Of a stretch of 64,000 nt of DNA, positions 20,999 to 32,661 are shown piece by piece. The DNA lies in the NCBI GenBank assembly GCA_029204225.1, contig CM055097.1, forward strand, positions 28,755,192-28,819,191. Reading direction: 5' to 3'. This stretch comes from Diphasiastrum complanatum. Lineage: Eukaryota; Streptophyta; Lycopodiopsida; Lycopodiales; Lycopodiaceae. The translations under genes and the position numbers were made by a program. Each line of letters starts with the position of its first letter. Position 1 is the stretch's first letter. The notes under the pieces were generated by a model. It had not been told where the DNA came from and did not search any database. It saw only the letters and a list, made by a program, of their open reading frames with translations.

Positions 20999-23684
20999 TC
21001 AGTGGTCCTTGTGATGTTCTGCACGATTAGGAGACGTGATGTCTTCCTTTGCAGAAGCTCTGTGATCATCTTCGTGATGCGAATGATGAAGATGAGCGAG
21101 CTTGCTTAATTTTTTAAATCCAGTTATCCAAGTTGAAAAAGTCTTATGCTTGGCAAAGTGGTGCATTTCTTCATGAAAGCGACTATATTGACTTCGAACC
21201 TCAGAAACTTCTTGCTTTAGATTGTCCATTTCCAATCGCATTAGTTTCATCTCTTCATTTACCTTGGCCAAGCCCTCCGAATTAGGGCTAGGATGAAGAG
21301 AGGTTTGAAACAGGCCGACTTCCTTCAAATTGTCATCTGATTTAAGAAACTCTTCAGGCTTCCTTCGTGCCAATGCATTCCTCACCTTGATATAATCGCA
21401 GAATAGAACTTGAACCACTGTTCGTAGTGGAAGGCGTTCATTTTGAAAAGCATGCACGCATGCCTGAAGTGAGAGCTTTTGACAGTCCATAATTCTGCAT
21501 ACCTTTTTTCTTTCATGTTCTGTTAACCTTGGATGGGTCTGAAATCACAAAGCCACTAGAAGTCGTTAGTCGATACTCTAATCGGAATATTATGCTAGAG
21601 GTTAGTACAAAACTCTGTAGAGAAGTAGCCCAATCCACATGTCTGTTTACAATTAAAGTCTAGGCTTGCATCAGAATATGTTCTACATGAAGAAATGCTG
21701 CCTAATAAGCTGAGGAATATACCTTCAGGAAGATGTCTATAGCGCGGTAGAGACCATCGTGAGAAAGGCGGGAACCATCTGGTATTAGTTCTGCAAAACT
21801 TTCAAATTTTGTTAAGGATAGATTTCTGTCCCTTGCTATTTCTGATAGGTAGCTATCTAAGAGTTTGGCCACTTTTAACTTGGCTGCCTGCCTTGGTTTG
21901 AAGGTCCTTGGCGATTCATCCAAGCCTAGCGATGGTGAAGAGTTCGAATGATAACTTTGTTCTGTGATTAAAAAATACTCTACGAGCCGCTGAACAAGCT
22001 CCACGTCAAACAAAGTTTCATACTCACTACAGAATGAAGGTATGAGCAGGTCATCGAGTGTTGCATGATCAAGTTGCGATCCAACTCTTTTTTCTAGGTC
22101 CGCTTTACAACCTGCATCAGCATCCAGCATATTCGCAATTTTTATCAAGCGAATTAGGAACTTGCTAGGAATTGCACTGTCCTCGCGAGGAAGTATTCTT
22201 ACAATGTGCTCAAACAGCGCTAAGTCTTGACGATGTAAAGTAGAGAAACCTTTTACAACTGAATCACTTATTTCTGAGCCAGATACAGATCTTTCCCCTT
22301 CAACTTCTTCAGGGTCATGCATAACAATTTCATACTCTCTTGCCACCGCAGGCAACCATTTTAGAGAATAATGTACGATGACGGATCCAATTGAATCAGG
22401 TCTCATTCCCTTCGCCGCGAGGGCAGCTATTACTTTGGTAAAGTGACCTATCTCGAGGGACACCACATCGTCAAACCACCAGTCTTGCGCGATGTCGCTT
22501 GCAACACTGAAACCTATTGTATCATTGGCAAAGGAAGGATGATTCTTGGTCTCTAAGGTTATTTTGGTACCGGGAGATCTTACACCTCGGGGATCTGTAC
22601 AAGCTTTCCAAGCGATTGATTCACAACATCTCTGAACAATCTTCAGATCTTCAGCCCAAGGAGAAAGGCGTTCACAGGTTTTTAGTACTGATATGGATCT
22701 TTTCCAAGACTGAAGAACAACGTTGTTTATGAACGTTTCTGCTTTTGAGATCAGGTTTCCTTCTTCAAGATCATCAGACATTTCAAGGTAATCTGCCATG
22801 CATCTCACTGCAGCGACGTTTGAAGCACTCAGATCTACAGGCATTCCATAACAAAATCGAGCAGCCAACTCAAAAGCTTCTGCGCCGCCAGACATATGAG
22901 CAAGTACAATTTGAGTCTTCTCCGCATCACGTGACTCGAACACAAGCCGATTGATACGGCCACTTCTGGAGAGCAATGGAAACTGCACAATCTCAAAAGT
23001 TTGTCAGACATTACAAGTCCAGTAGATATAATTTCATCCTTGACCAGAAAGTAGCAGCTACTTTTGATAACTGATCGACGTACGCAGAATCCCCAACTAT
23101 TTGAGCAGTGTTAAGTGAAATATTCACTACTTTTTCTTTTCTTGCACATATCACCATAAAGCGTACTCAACAACGAACCTTGTGGAGATGAAAATTTAAG
23201 CCGCCAACCTCCACAGTCAGGTCACTTTGTAGCTCGGTGGCAACAAACCTACAAGAAGGGTATGCTAAATAATTATCAATACAATGCTAAACCTCACCAA
23301 ACTGTTATATCATGCCAAAAGCTCATATAATGATGAAGCGAAATGGTTCAGTTTACTTGTATGTAACACAGATGAAGTACAAAGGACGAAAAATTATCCA
23401 GAAAATCAGGCTATTTCATGGAAGACGTGCGAATAAAATTAAAAAGCTTTTGCATCTCGCATACATTCTTGAATCCTGATCAGAACGCTCACCATAAACT
23501 TGAATTAATCTTCAGGCTTAATAAGAGTTACTGGAATTTGTACAGTCCGTATAAGTACTTACCAAGCCTCTCCTTTCCTTTGGAAGCCGTCGATTTTCGT
23601 ACCCGTCTTGACAGGACTCATAATGAACGTAGCATTGTCATTGACGTGGACATCTACGTATATGGGTTCCTTCAAGCCATCCAT
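20999..23684 (-). CDS. BTB/POZ and NPH3 domain-containing protein
   Basis: The only intact host gene. I infer four coding exons on the minus strand: 23563-23684, 23179-23248, 21723-22982 and 20999-21538. All introns are GT-AG (314, 196 and 184 bp), and the product is 663 residues, normal for the family. The start at 23684 follows an in-frame upstream stop. Residues 41-150 form the BTB fold ('VEVGGLNFHLHK' then 'FPLLSRSGRINRLVFESRD'). Residues about 230-525 form the NPH3 domain ('WWFDDVVSLEIGHF', 'KGMRPDSIGSVIVHYSLKWL', 'MDCQKLSLQACVHAFQNERL'). Residues about 571-612 are coiled coil, and the tail is His-rich. Members act as substrate adaptors of CUL3 ubiquitin ligases and in phototropin signalling (NPH3, RPT2) or auxin-transporter trafficking. 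Which subgroup this belongs to is not decided here. It stands in single-copy DNA between transposon blocks. Confidence 0.95.
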
Positions 23685-25855
23685 CGCTCGCAAGTAGAAC
23701 TCTGTCGCAATGGCTAGTCAGGATTAAGGATCTATAATTTCATTGCTCTACAAGCTCAGCAATCGTATGCAGCAGATTGAAGGAAAATTTTCTGTGTAAT
23801 CGGGAAACAACAACACAAAATGAAATCCTTCCGAAGCTTAAATATTATAAGTTATAACTCTACGCTTAAATAAACTTATGCATCTAGACAAACGGAGCTT
23901 CATCATCATCAAGATATGTTGAGGAATCTGACTTCAGACTGCCACAAAGTAAAGGATCACTGCGATGAGATGTAGAGCGTCTAGACTATCAAAACCGCAG
24001 CATGCACTCCATTGTAGAACGTCTTCGGTACTGAGGTATCAATACACGCATCCATCTGGGGAGCTCTATTCTCACCTGCATTGGAAATTAGGTCATGTGG
24101 GTGACGCCTCTTTGGCATCTAGGGTGGATTGGTTGGTCCCTCCAATCCAATTTTTGCTTGAATTTAAAAAAAAAAAACGTATTTCTTTTAGTTAAGGGTA
24201 GTTTCAAGATTTAATGCCCCACAAATGCACTTTATTGCAAGGTTACATGGCTAGCAAATCCCTTGACTTGCCCCTAAGCGGCATGCCAAAGTTGCCACCG
24301 CGCATGCTATGTAGGGCCATGTTTGGTGTTGTGTGATCCTTACAAACCAAAATAAGAAGCTTACGCGTGCTTATTGAATTTTTTGTCGACCAACAAGTGT
24401 ATCCACCTAAATATTTTAGATTTATAGGTTTTTTATATGGCTCAAAATCAACTGGTTTTAGTTATTAATCTTAGGTCTTAAGGTTTTATTTAAACCTTTT
24501 ACCGATTCCGTAATAGTTTTTTGGATTTTTTATAAGGTTAGTTTGAAAACTTTTTACGAGCGCTGGTTGCTTTATCCTCAACCATTTGAGCCAGAGGAAC
24601 GATGTCTTAAAAATATATTCTTGATATTAAGATACTAAAAACATGGAGATCTAGAATACGATAAAATCTATTATCTAAGCCAAGGTGCATAAAGCCCCCA
24701 TCCTAAACCATAAATATGAGACAAATAGCCACATCCTAGCCTTGTAAAACCATAAAGATAAGACAAATACTTTGACGTCAATAATCATTTTAAAATATAA
24801 CAAAATGCACAAATTAAAAGATTGTTGCATCACCTAAAGTGGAACTTCACTTGATAAGGAATATAACAATTTAAATGTATCAATATAATGTTTTGTATCA
24901 AAATTTGAGCCTTTTGAAATAAAACAAATATTCTATTTTTCATAAGTTTTAAATTTTGTGTAAACATAAAAGAGCTTTGGCCAATGAATTTTTTAAATGA
25001 CTACCTCTTAGCTTAATTAATTTTGTGATAGGCTTAATTGGTTTTGTGATTTAAAAAAAAATTGGCCCATGAATTGTTTAAAAGATGAGTTTTTGCTTAA
25101 TAGATTCTGCTATGTATTATTTGAGTTATGGCTCTTAAAACCACATCTTATTTTTTAAAAAAGATCACATTCTTGTTGTTTATAGCCATTTATGTAGCAT
25201 TTAAACACCTAGGGATGTTGCCTAAGCAAGACATTGTGCCCATAAACACAAGGGGAAGGCTTTAGAGTGTCACTTGACGGCCCCTAAAGTCACGCTTCGT
25301 CGAATACATTCTTTTGAAACAAGAAGTGTGAGATTCTCATTCACATGCTTCATCCTACCATTTGGATGATCTCAAGTCTTGAACTGTGGAGTAGGCCCTA
25401 TTGGAGTTTTGGGGCCATGACGACTTGCTCTTATATGTTTGCGTTGGCTAAAGTTACAGGGGCGCCTTGGCCTTTTACATATGCATAATGGATTATACAT
25501 GAAAAATTATGCTCATTTTCATATCTCTTATTGAGGGATGAGCTACACCACTATAGTGACAATGGTGGTGTAGCAACCATCTAATGGAGATAGGAGATGG
25601 TACCACCACCTCTTCACAATGGTGGAACCAGACCCCATCCTTAGATCTGTGGAACACCACCATTGCCACAACATTCATGGTGTGGAATACGTGTTCTCCT
25701 TATTGAGCTTATAGTGTGCTATCTTTATACAACCACTTGGTCAAAAAGTTCAAGTGCCAAAATACATAGCAAAAGTTCACTCCAAAAAAATGAAGCTCTG
25801 ATTTTGTTTTCTAATCTAAATTTAACTAATGCAAAGGCCTACTATGTTTCTAATC
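23685..25855. other. NPH3 upstream region and single-copy DNA; no gene seen
   Basis: The NPH3 promoter should lie just above 23684; a TATA-like AT-rich stretch occurs near 23845-23875, but I cannot assign it. Farther out the DNA is AT-rich with only short ORFs. The 43 bases at 24813-24855 reappear exactly at the B/C junction (37893-37935). Confidence 0.55.
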
Positions 25856-25989
25856 TTCATGTAAAGATAAGCCATTGGAACCTTGCAACCTATTACACAA
25901 TAGAAACCACCGAGCACACAAGTGGTGGTGTGCCCTCCCAAGGTGGAAGGCCAGCCCCTCCATGTCCACCCTAGAGGGAGACATCGGCC

Positions 25990-25991
<2 letters not shown>

Positions 25992-26045
<54 letters not shown>

Positions 26046-26107
26046 TTGAAAATTCTTAGGACTCTTAACCCCGCACCCTCCCCCCCCCCCCCCCCCCCTC
26101 CCCCCCC
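25992..26107. repeat. CA microsatellite and C run, copy B
   Basis: About 51 bp of (CA)n (25992-26042) followed by an almost pure C run (26080-26107). Copy D has shorter versions at 51797-51836 and 51866-51888. A second short C run lies at 26255-26267. Proteins predicted across these are repeat artefacts. Confidence 0.95.
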
Positions 26108-26734
26108 AAGCTCGGAGAAATTTTTTGATATGTCATGGCAAGAGCACTTCATAATACTTCAGCAGACCGAGTGAGATTGATGTTTTTAGCATTATTAGCA
26201 AGGCTGGCCTGATTATGTTATAAAAACAAGCCTCGTAATAAGCCATAATGAGCACCCCCCCCCCCCAAGTGTATAAAAATAGAACATGAAATTTCTATAC
26301 GATGATTGTACGACACATCTTATACAGTACAAAAATACAGTAGATTTTAAAAATTATAGAACCCACATATTTAACATATGACAATGCAAATAGATCAGAA
26401 AAAGACTGCCAACAAAAACGACGCTGCCAACGAGAAAGATGCTCCAACGAGAGAGACGAACAAACCACGTTTACAAAACTCGTTGAACAATTAACACCTC
26501 GTTGAACTTTGCAAAGACGTACATATGGTAGTTAAATTGTAAAGCTAAACATTAAAAACACATCGAACTTCACAAAAACATAAAACGTGAATTAGACCTT
26601 ATAAAAAATCTGAATTCGAAACAACACTAAAAACACATAAATACGGTAGTGAAACCATATACATATTATGGCAATAGCATAGTTTAATAGCATAATTAAA
26701 CTGTATAAATACTTTGATAGCCCTGGTATTAACG

Positions 26735-27412
26735 TCAGTTAACGGGCAAGACATGCTCATTATCTATTCTCGTTATCGCATAATGAAAGAAAGAAAATGA
26801 AGCGTGCTCAGTTCTTATCCGTGAACACCATTTACGCCCGAGAGGAATTAGGGCACCCTTATTAATGATTCCTCCAGGCTCCAGGTCCTCCAGAAGAATG
26901 CGAATTGCCCTGACGCTTCCTTTCTGACGCCGTAGTGGACCTGGCCACTGGTCCCACGCCCTGGCTGCGGGGTCTTGGCTCTCCACCTTACAATCTAACT
27001 GTTGGGTCTCGGCCCCCCTGTCATTACAAATGGCCCTGGCCCCAGTTACCGGATGAATGGGGAATCCCGATGTAGGAGTCAGATGGTGGCAGTCAGCACG
27101 ACGTAAAGCCCATGTAAGTTGGCCTTTAAGCACGTGGAGTATTAGTGACCCATAAAATAAACTCGCTAATGCCCACAACATAAACCATAAAAAGGTGAGC
27201 GAGTTTCTAGCCCCCTTTGGAAAGCAAGATGCATAAACAAGTAAGTCGTTATAGGCACATGGCTTTGCGCCTATTTTATGGTCATGGTCCATGGATATAG
27301 GCAAGCTGCCAACTCCTTGTTTACACAAATATGCTTTGTGGGTCTTCCCTAGTGATGAACCCCATTGGTCTTGTGACACTTCACACAATGGAGAACAAAA
27401 AGATACCTTCAT
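26735..27412 (-). CDS. Unrecognised 225-codon ORF, copy B
   Basis: An open minus-strand frame in a GC-richer island (about 26820-27130) than its surroundings. The protein has a Cys-containing N-terminus, a hydrophobic segment at about residues 72-95 ('LTFLWFMLWALASLFYGSLI') that could span a membrane, and a basic C-terminal half. I recognise no family. The copy at 52512-53189 is the same length. The two differ at nine sites, all transitions, of which six are synonymous and three change a residue (C6R, S36N and one L-to-P). That leans towards constraint but is few sites. A captured host-gene fragment, an unknown transposon ORF or chance are all open. Confidence 0.4.
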   Translation of the reverse strand: MKVSFCSPLCEVSQDQWGSSLGKTHKAYLCKQGVGSLPISMDHDHKIGAKPCAYNDLLVYASCFPKGARNSLTFLWFMLWALASLFYGSLILHVLKGQLTWALRRADCHHLTPTSGFPIHPVTGARAICNDRGAETQQLDCKVESQDPAARAWDQWPGPLRRQKGSVRAIRILLEDLEPGGIINKGALIPLGRKWCSRIRTEHASFSFFHYAITRIDNEHVLPVN

Positions 27413-27967
27413 TCATTTTTTTCTCTCAAAGATGCTTTAATTTGAAAGAACATAAGCATGCACTCATGCAATCAACTATCAAGTGTAATATTGCATGGAC
27501 CAATGCATGACAACCATGTAAGCAAGACACTTTCCCTTGTTCTTAGATGAGCTTATTCCCCTATTCCACTTTTACTGAGGGTAGAGGCAAGGCCCCTCCT
27601 CATCCAACCATTGAGAAAGCTTTTTTTTGTGTTTCTCTCAAAGCAGATTGACCATACATTAAAGAGTTTTTACAAAAATACATGCAACAAAATAAAACTC
27701 AAAGAAGTAGCACTTTAGTAGTAGTAAGTTTTCATCAAGTAAGGGATACCTTGTGACTATTATGCCCCTTTTTTAACATATTAAAAAGTAGAATATATAT
27801 GTAGTTTTTTCCAGACATAGGTGCTGCTCTTTCCACCCTTCGTGTCCATATGGCTGCCATGTGACACTTCTAGACTGGTCAATCAGAGTCAAACTGCTTA
27901 TTATGCTTCGTAAGGTACATGTGAAAAAAGTCAAGGTATCCATTACGCAATGGAATCCGTCGCACAG

Positions 27968-28067
27968 AGGACATTTTGCCCAGTTCGGCTTTCCAAAATT
28001 TATTAGGCTCAACCCCTCTGGGCCTCGCCTAAAAAATTCTAGAAATCCTTACCGGGCAAAATGTCCT
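27968..28067. repeat. 14-bp inverted repeat with 72-bp loop, copy B
   Basis: AGGACATTTTGCCC (27968-27981) is perfectly inverted at 28054-28067, and pairing continues imperfectly beyond. It is conserved in copy D (53745-53758 and 53831-53844). It could be the core of a small foldback element. No target duplication is evident. Confidence 0.75.
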
Positions 28068-28462
28068 AGGCCCGACACCTTCCATAATACGTTATTTTGT
28101 TTCAAATACTTGAGTATTTGTAATTATTTGTGATTCAAAATTACTTAATTCATAAGTGGTTAATAAATCTCAATTTGCATTGTAGATCAATGAATGATGG
28201 GTCTTGTTAGAAAAGTATGTCAAAATTCAAACTTGAAAGTAAGAAATCTAATAATAAGAACCTTGTAAAGAATACTTGTAAGAGGTTGCAGGTACACTAG
28301 CAAGCATTGCATCCCATACACTATCATTGAATTAAATTGATTGAAGGCATAATAAGGAATCACCCTTCAAAACGTGGCCCCAATGAATTTATGTATTTGC
28401 ATCTCATCGTTAAGGGAAAAAAAAAAGACGTCTTATAACTTGCATCTCGAAAAAAAAGGAAC

Positions 28463-29188
28463 TTAGAAATGATTTTGAGTCACTAGTGATATAACAAGAA
28501 CGATGTGGTGCTATACCACAAAGGCCTTGCCATGTCATAAGTCGTACTTTTATTTTACGAGAATCCTACAAGTTTAGCAAATATGGAAAGGCATTTATGA
28601 CATAATATGAGAATATTAAGCTGAAAATAAAACTAAAAAATGTGTGAAAAAATAACAAGGTAGGCTGCAGACTCGTCCATATACTTCATAGGTGGTCTGC
28701 TAGCTCTTGATGATCTTCTGAAAAATAGAGGAAGTTGATCATCATCTTTTGATTCACTGTCAATGTAATCGACATTGTATACCTAAGAAAATCCCTCTAG
28801 CAACAAGTCAGGCTTTTCTTCTGTCGATGCTTCCGTTTGCTTTGTACTTGACTTTGAAAATCCATTTGCAATCAACTACGTTTCTGCAAACAGGTAATTC
28901 GACAACCGTCCACAATCGTCCATGCCTGGTTCTTGATAAGAGGACGAATCCTCTTTATCCATAGCTTTTTTCCAGAGATTTGAATCTGGCTGACCTGAGT
29001 GCCTCCTTACAGTTGTCAGCTCGTGAAACAAGTAGGCTACATACACATCGATATACATGATAAGGTGGTCTGAGCTCTTGCGATGAACTTCTGAAAAGAG
29101 GGTTTAGAATCATTTTTATCATCTACTTTTTTGCATCAACATTTTGGCTGAATTGGGCAACAACAAGGGAATCATCAATCGTTTTTTC
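28463..29188 (-). pseudogene. Copia family 1 fragment, copy B, with indel-rich end
   Basis: Matches copy A 1 to about 650 (linker, start of RT, second linker). To about 28780 it is nearly identical to A. From there to 29188 it gains single-base indels (for example an extra C in CCCTC, an extra G in AGGAC, an extra C in GACCTG) and finally becomes scrambled. It then jumps to the equivalent of A 4524, losing protease, integrase, gag and the LTR. The pattern looks like raw, unpolished long-read sequence at an assembly join rather than natural decay. Confidence 0.8.
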
Positions 29189-30197
29189 GGTCCATTCTGC
29201 ATCCCATCTTTAGCTACATTAGCTAGCAGTTTCAACCGTGAACTTTTGTGTAGGGTAGACTGTCTACCATAAGAGTTGTCAGCCATTTCGAGTGAATTCG
29301 GATTCTCAAAAGTCTTGCTATCATACTCATAGGTTTTGCTATCACTAGTTTTTTAGTTGAGAGAGGAAACTGATTTGGATGAAGTGTAAAACCCAATCCT
29401 TCTAAGTTGCATAGTATATGGATTGTCAGTAAATCCTTTATTTAGGAGATTCTTTCATTTGGATCACTTCAGCAAAAGTCGCTAATAACATGTCTGCAAT
29501 GAGAGCTAGGAGGGAAGTTGTCTTCTTTAGAGGAGCTTAATAACGAGCTTGTGCTTCTAGATTTTCCTAGAGTAGGAATGCCAAAACCAGAGGGAGATTT
29601 GATCACCGCCAATGAAGAGGATCTAGGGGATCTTTTCTTATTAACCACCAATTGGTACTGATCAATAGTAGATGGAGAGCAGGAGCACTCCGCACACAAG
29701 TAGCTTGAAAGACTAAGGCAAGTCTTGCAAAAGGCAAGAAAAGAGACAAAATAAACAGGTTATTCGAAATAACCAGCTCCATCAAATATGTGAAGACAAG
29801 AGGGGATAGCATCAGCCAACTTTCAAAGAATGCAAGCCTTAACGTGAGGTGAGAATTTGGAGTTAAAGTCAGATCCACAATGTCTATAACCTCTCCAAGG
29901 TTGGAAAGGAGACCGAAGAGGAGACATTTAAACTTGACAAGAAAAAAAGGAAGAGAGATATGAATCAGAAGATGAGATAGACTCAACGTTCAAAACACTG
30001 AGAGTCTTTCTGAACTTGAAGATCGAAACCCCAGAGTGTTAGATATGTATGGTGAAGCTAGTAACATCAGTTTATTGTTGGCTATTTTCTTTCCTCCTTA
30101 GCCACCTCATACCTAGAAAATAAGGTTCACGAATTTCGTGCTGAATCAGCGTTAGCTGTCTACAAACTGGCACCAGCCAAATCATCCCACCAGGCAT

Positions 30198-30608
30198 CTA
30201 CTTCACATAGTCGTAGGCGAGTATGCAGCGAGATAGTTTCACCCCAATCACCTCCCACATCTCGTCGACGGACTTAGCCACCATCATCAACTGTGCTGCT
30301 AGCCACTCTAAACTTCCCATCCCCCCATCCTCTACAACCACCTTCGCCATTGATTCCTCGCAAGTGCCTTCTGTGACTATTGGCTCCATCGTCCAAGTCA
30401 TAGAAGCATGATCCACCTCTCCATCACATTCTACTGTGATGTCTCCATCAACATAGAGGCTGAAGAACAGTTTGTTATGTCTTAGAGCCCTGAGCCTTTT
30501 GATCCCAACTCTTTTGGAATGGAATTCAATTTGTTCCAACACGCCTCTCAAACCTTGGATTCTACACACAGTCAGATCAAGTACCGGATCCAGCACCAAA
30601 AATTCCAA
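30198..30608 (-). CDS. Unrecognised 136-codon ORF, copy B
   Basis: Identical in protein sequence to the copy A ORF at 5533-5943. No domain is recognised, and its overlap with the opposite-strand remnant at 30519 is the same as in A. Conservation reflects the very recent A/B duplication. Confidence 0.3.
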   Translation of the reverse strand: MEFLVLDPVLDLTVCRIQGLRGVLEQIEFHSKRVGIKRLRALRHNKLFFSLYVDGDITVECDGEVDHASMTWTMEPIVTEGTCEESMAKVVVEDGGMGSLEWLAAQLMMVAKSVDEMWEVIGVKLSRCILAYDYVK

Positions 30609-31091
30609 GCACTAGACACCATCGCAATCCAATCTGTGGCCAAATCACTAAAGACATTTGATGCGCAAGTCCCAGACGAGTTTGAAGGTGATGACACATT
30701 TGAAGAGGAAAATCCACAAGCAAAACTTCAAGACAAGTCACAGTCACCTGTGGGATCAGTTCCTGTTGTTGCAACAACCACAGTACCGCCAGTCTATCTT
30801 GATTATGGTGACATCTTAAAAATTCATACACACCTAGGATGGATGATCCAAAATATGATAGAGGGGAAATCTACCATGGAAAAGTAGATTTTGAATCTCG
30901 GCTCGAAGAACACTTTGATCAGTCAAAAGCTGATCCAGATCAACCGGGAGCTGTAGATCATGAAGCAGCACGAAGCCAAGTCTGAGAGTCTCAAAAAGAC
31001 CAAGAAGCAAGAGAATTACGTTGCCAAGCTCCATAATGCTCTGATCAACGCTCAAGATCAAGTAGACAAAGCTATCCAAAATGCCAAGTAG
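30519..31091 (+). pseudogene. Hydrophilic coiled-coil (gag-like?) remnant, copy B
   Basis: Same as copy A 5854-6426, including the premature TAG after 'GKSTMEK'. One change near the end (GTC to ATC) distinguishes it. It ends just before the GA microsatellite. Confidence 0.45.
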
Positions 31092-31129
31092 CAGGTTCTC
31101 CTATTGTAGGGTCAATTACATGTGTTTTC

Positions 31130-31130
<1 letters not shown>

Positions 31131-31189
<59 letters not shown>
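31131..31189. repeat. GA microsatellite, copy B
   Basis: 59 bp of (GA)n, the shortest of the four copies. Confidence 0.98.
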
Positions 31190-31192
<3 letters not shown>

Positions 31193-32385
31193 TATCTCAA
31201 AAGTTAGAATAGAGAAATATTGAAAGTAGTGAAATTAGAATTTCGAAGTCAAAACATAGAAATATTGAGATGGCTATCAAATGTTGCATGTATGTACCAT
31301 CCACACTCTACATGTAGAGGACGAAGATTATGCTAAATATCAAGAAAAGGAAAGTAGGGGAGTGTAAGGATTTTTGCCTGCTATGAACCTCAATTGAGCC
31401 TTGAGGTCATGAGGCCTATCTTCAAAAAGTAGAGGTTAGAGGAGAAATTCATATTCTTTCCAAATCCTTAAAACATCGAAGATCAAATGTAAACGGGAGG
31501 ACAAATGTTGATTTGTGGATAGACTTGAAAACTTTCCATTATGAGGATTTATGGTTTTGAAAGATTGGATCACTAGGCATGTGGTAGTGGTAGTAGTGCT
31601 ATGTTGATTTGATGAAGATGAGCCAACCAAGAATTTTAGTGATGGTTTGCTATTCTATATTCAATGTTGAAGGATGAGATGTGTGAATGAAAGAGAGAGG
31701 GCTAAGAAATGGTATCTACTTACAAGAATGGTTTGGATAATGGATCGAAATTTGTTAACACCTCAAAAATTTTGTCTAGATTGTCCATCCTTGTGGTGCA
31801 TGAGTTGTTTATATGAGGATATTATTTTGTCTCTTTGAGTTTCAAATGGTCCATTATACTTGTTATCCTGAATTCATTTTGCTTGTGACATTTGGGAATA
31901 ATCTTGCCATTTCTATGCAAGAAAAGTGAAATCCAACATGTACATAGACTACTTCCACCTCAGCATGATTATGTTTGCACTGCCATAGCAAAAGTTGGAG
32001 CTTAGAAAGTATATTGAGGACAAGATTTTGATATTGCAAGACCAACTTGAAAGCCTGGTACTCCATTACTATTAACCTTATTTCATGTACTTGTACTTAC
32101 TAGTTTTCCTTCAAAGCCAATCATATTTAAGATCTATTTTATAATCATTTGGTATTTTTTGAGAGAACATAGCAATCATGCTCGTTGTTTCAAAGATGTC
32201 ATTTATAACCATGCACGTGAATATTGTAATGCCTTTTGTAAGAAATAGATGGTGAGCAGATTGCTTTGGTGATGAGCATAGTTCTCGTTAGGCATGCACC
32301 GAGCTATTTGGTAGTGTGTAGTAGCAAATCCGTTAAAGAATGAAAGTCCACAACCATCCTGGCATGGTGATGCCCTCGGATAATA

Positions 32386-32661
32386 GGCTAAACACATGGT
32401 TTGGTGGTACAACATGGATTGTCAAATACAATACCTTTCTTGGGTAGAAATACACTACCTTTTTATTGGAGGAGCTACTCCCACTACTTACCCCCCAATA
32501 CTCCAAGAGGGTAGGCCCATCATTACTAGGGAATTCTTCATTGCATTAACTCGTGGGTATCATCAAGCTCCATCCCAAATCCCCAAAAGGTGAAATGTAC
32601 TACCAAAAAGTACAATGAAAAATGAGTTTTTCTTTTGTACCACCAAACCATGCTTTTAGCC
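32386..32661. mobile_element. MITE, 276 bp, copy B
   Basis: Same ends and AATA flanks as the copy A element. Internally GGAATTC replaces GGATATC. It was carried along in the segmental duplication, not inserted separately. Confidence 0.85.

Noticed and set aside
23418-23717. 99-codon plus-strand ORF
   Set aside because: It is antisense to NPH3 exon 1 and its intron.
25822-26174. Cys-Val, Thr-His and Pro/Gly-rich ORFs on both strands (also at 51619-51933)
   Set aside because: They are translations of CA and C runs.
26735-27412. Organellar (mitochondrial) origin for the 225-codon ORF
   Set aside because: The hydrophobic segment suggested a mitochondrial gene such as ccmF, but no motif matches what I know of those proteins.
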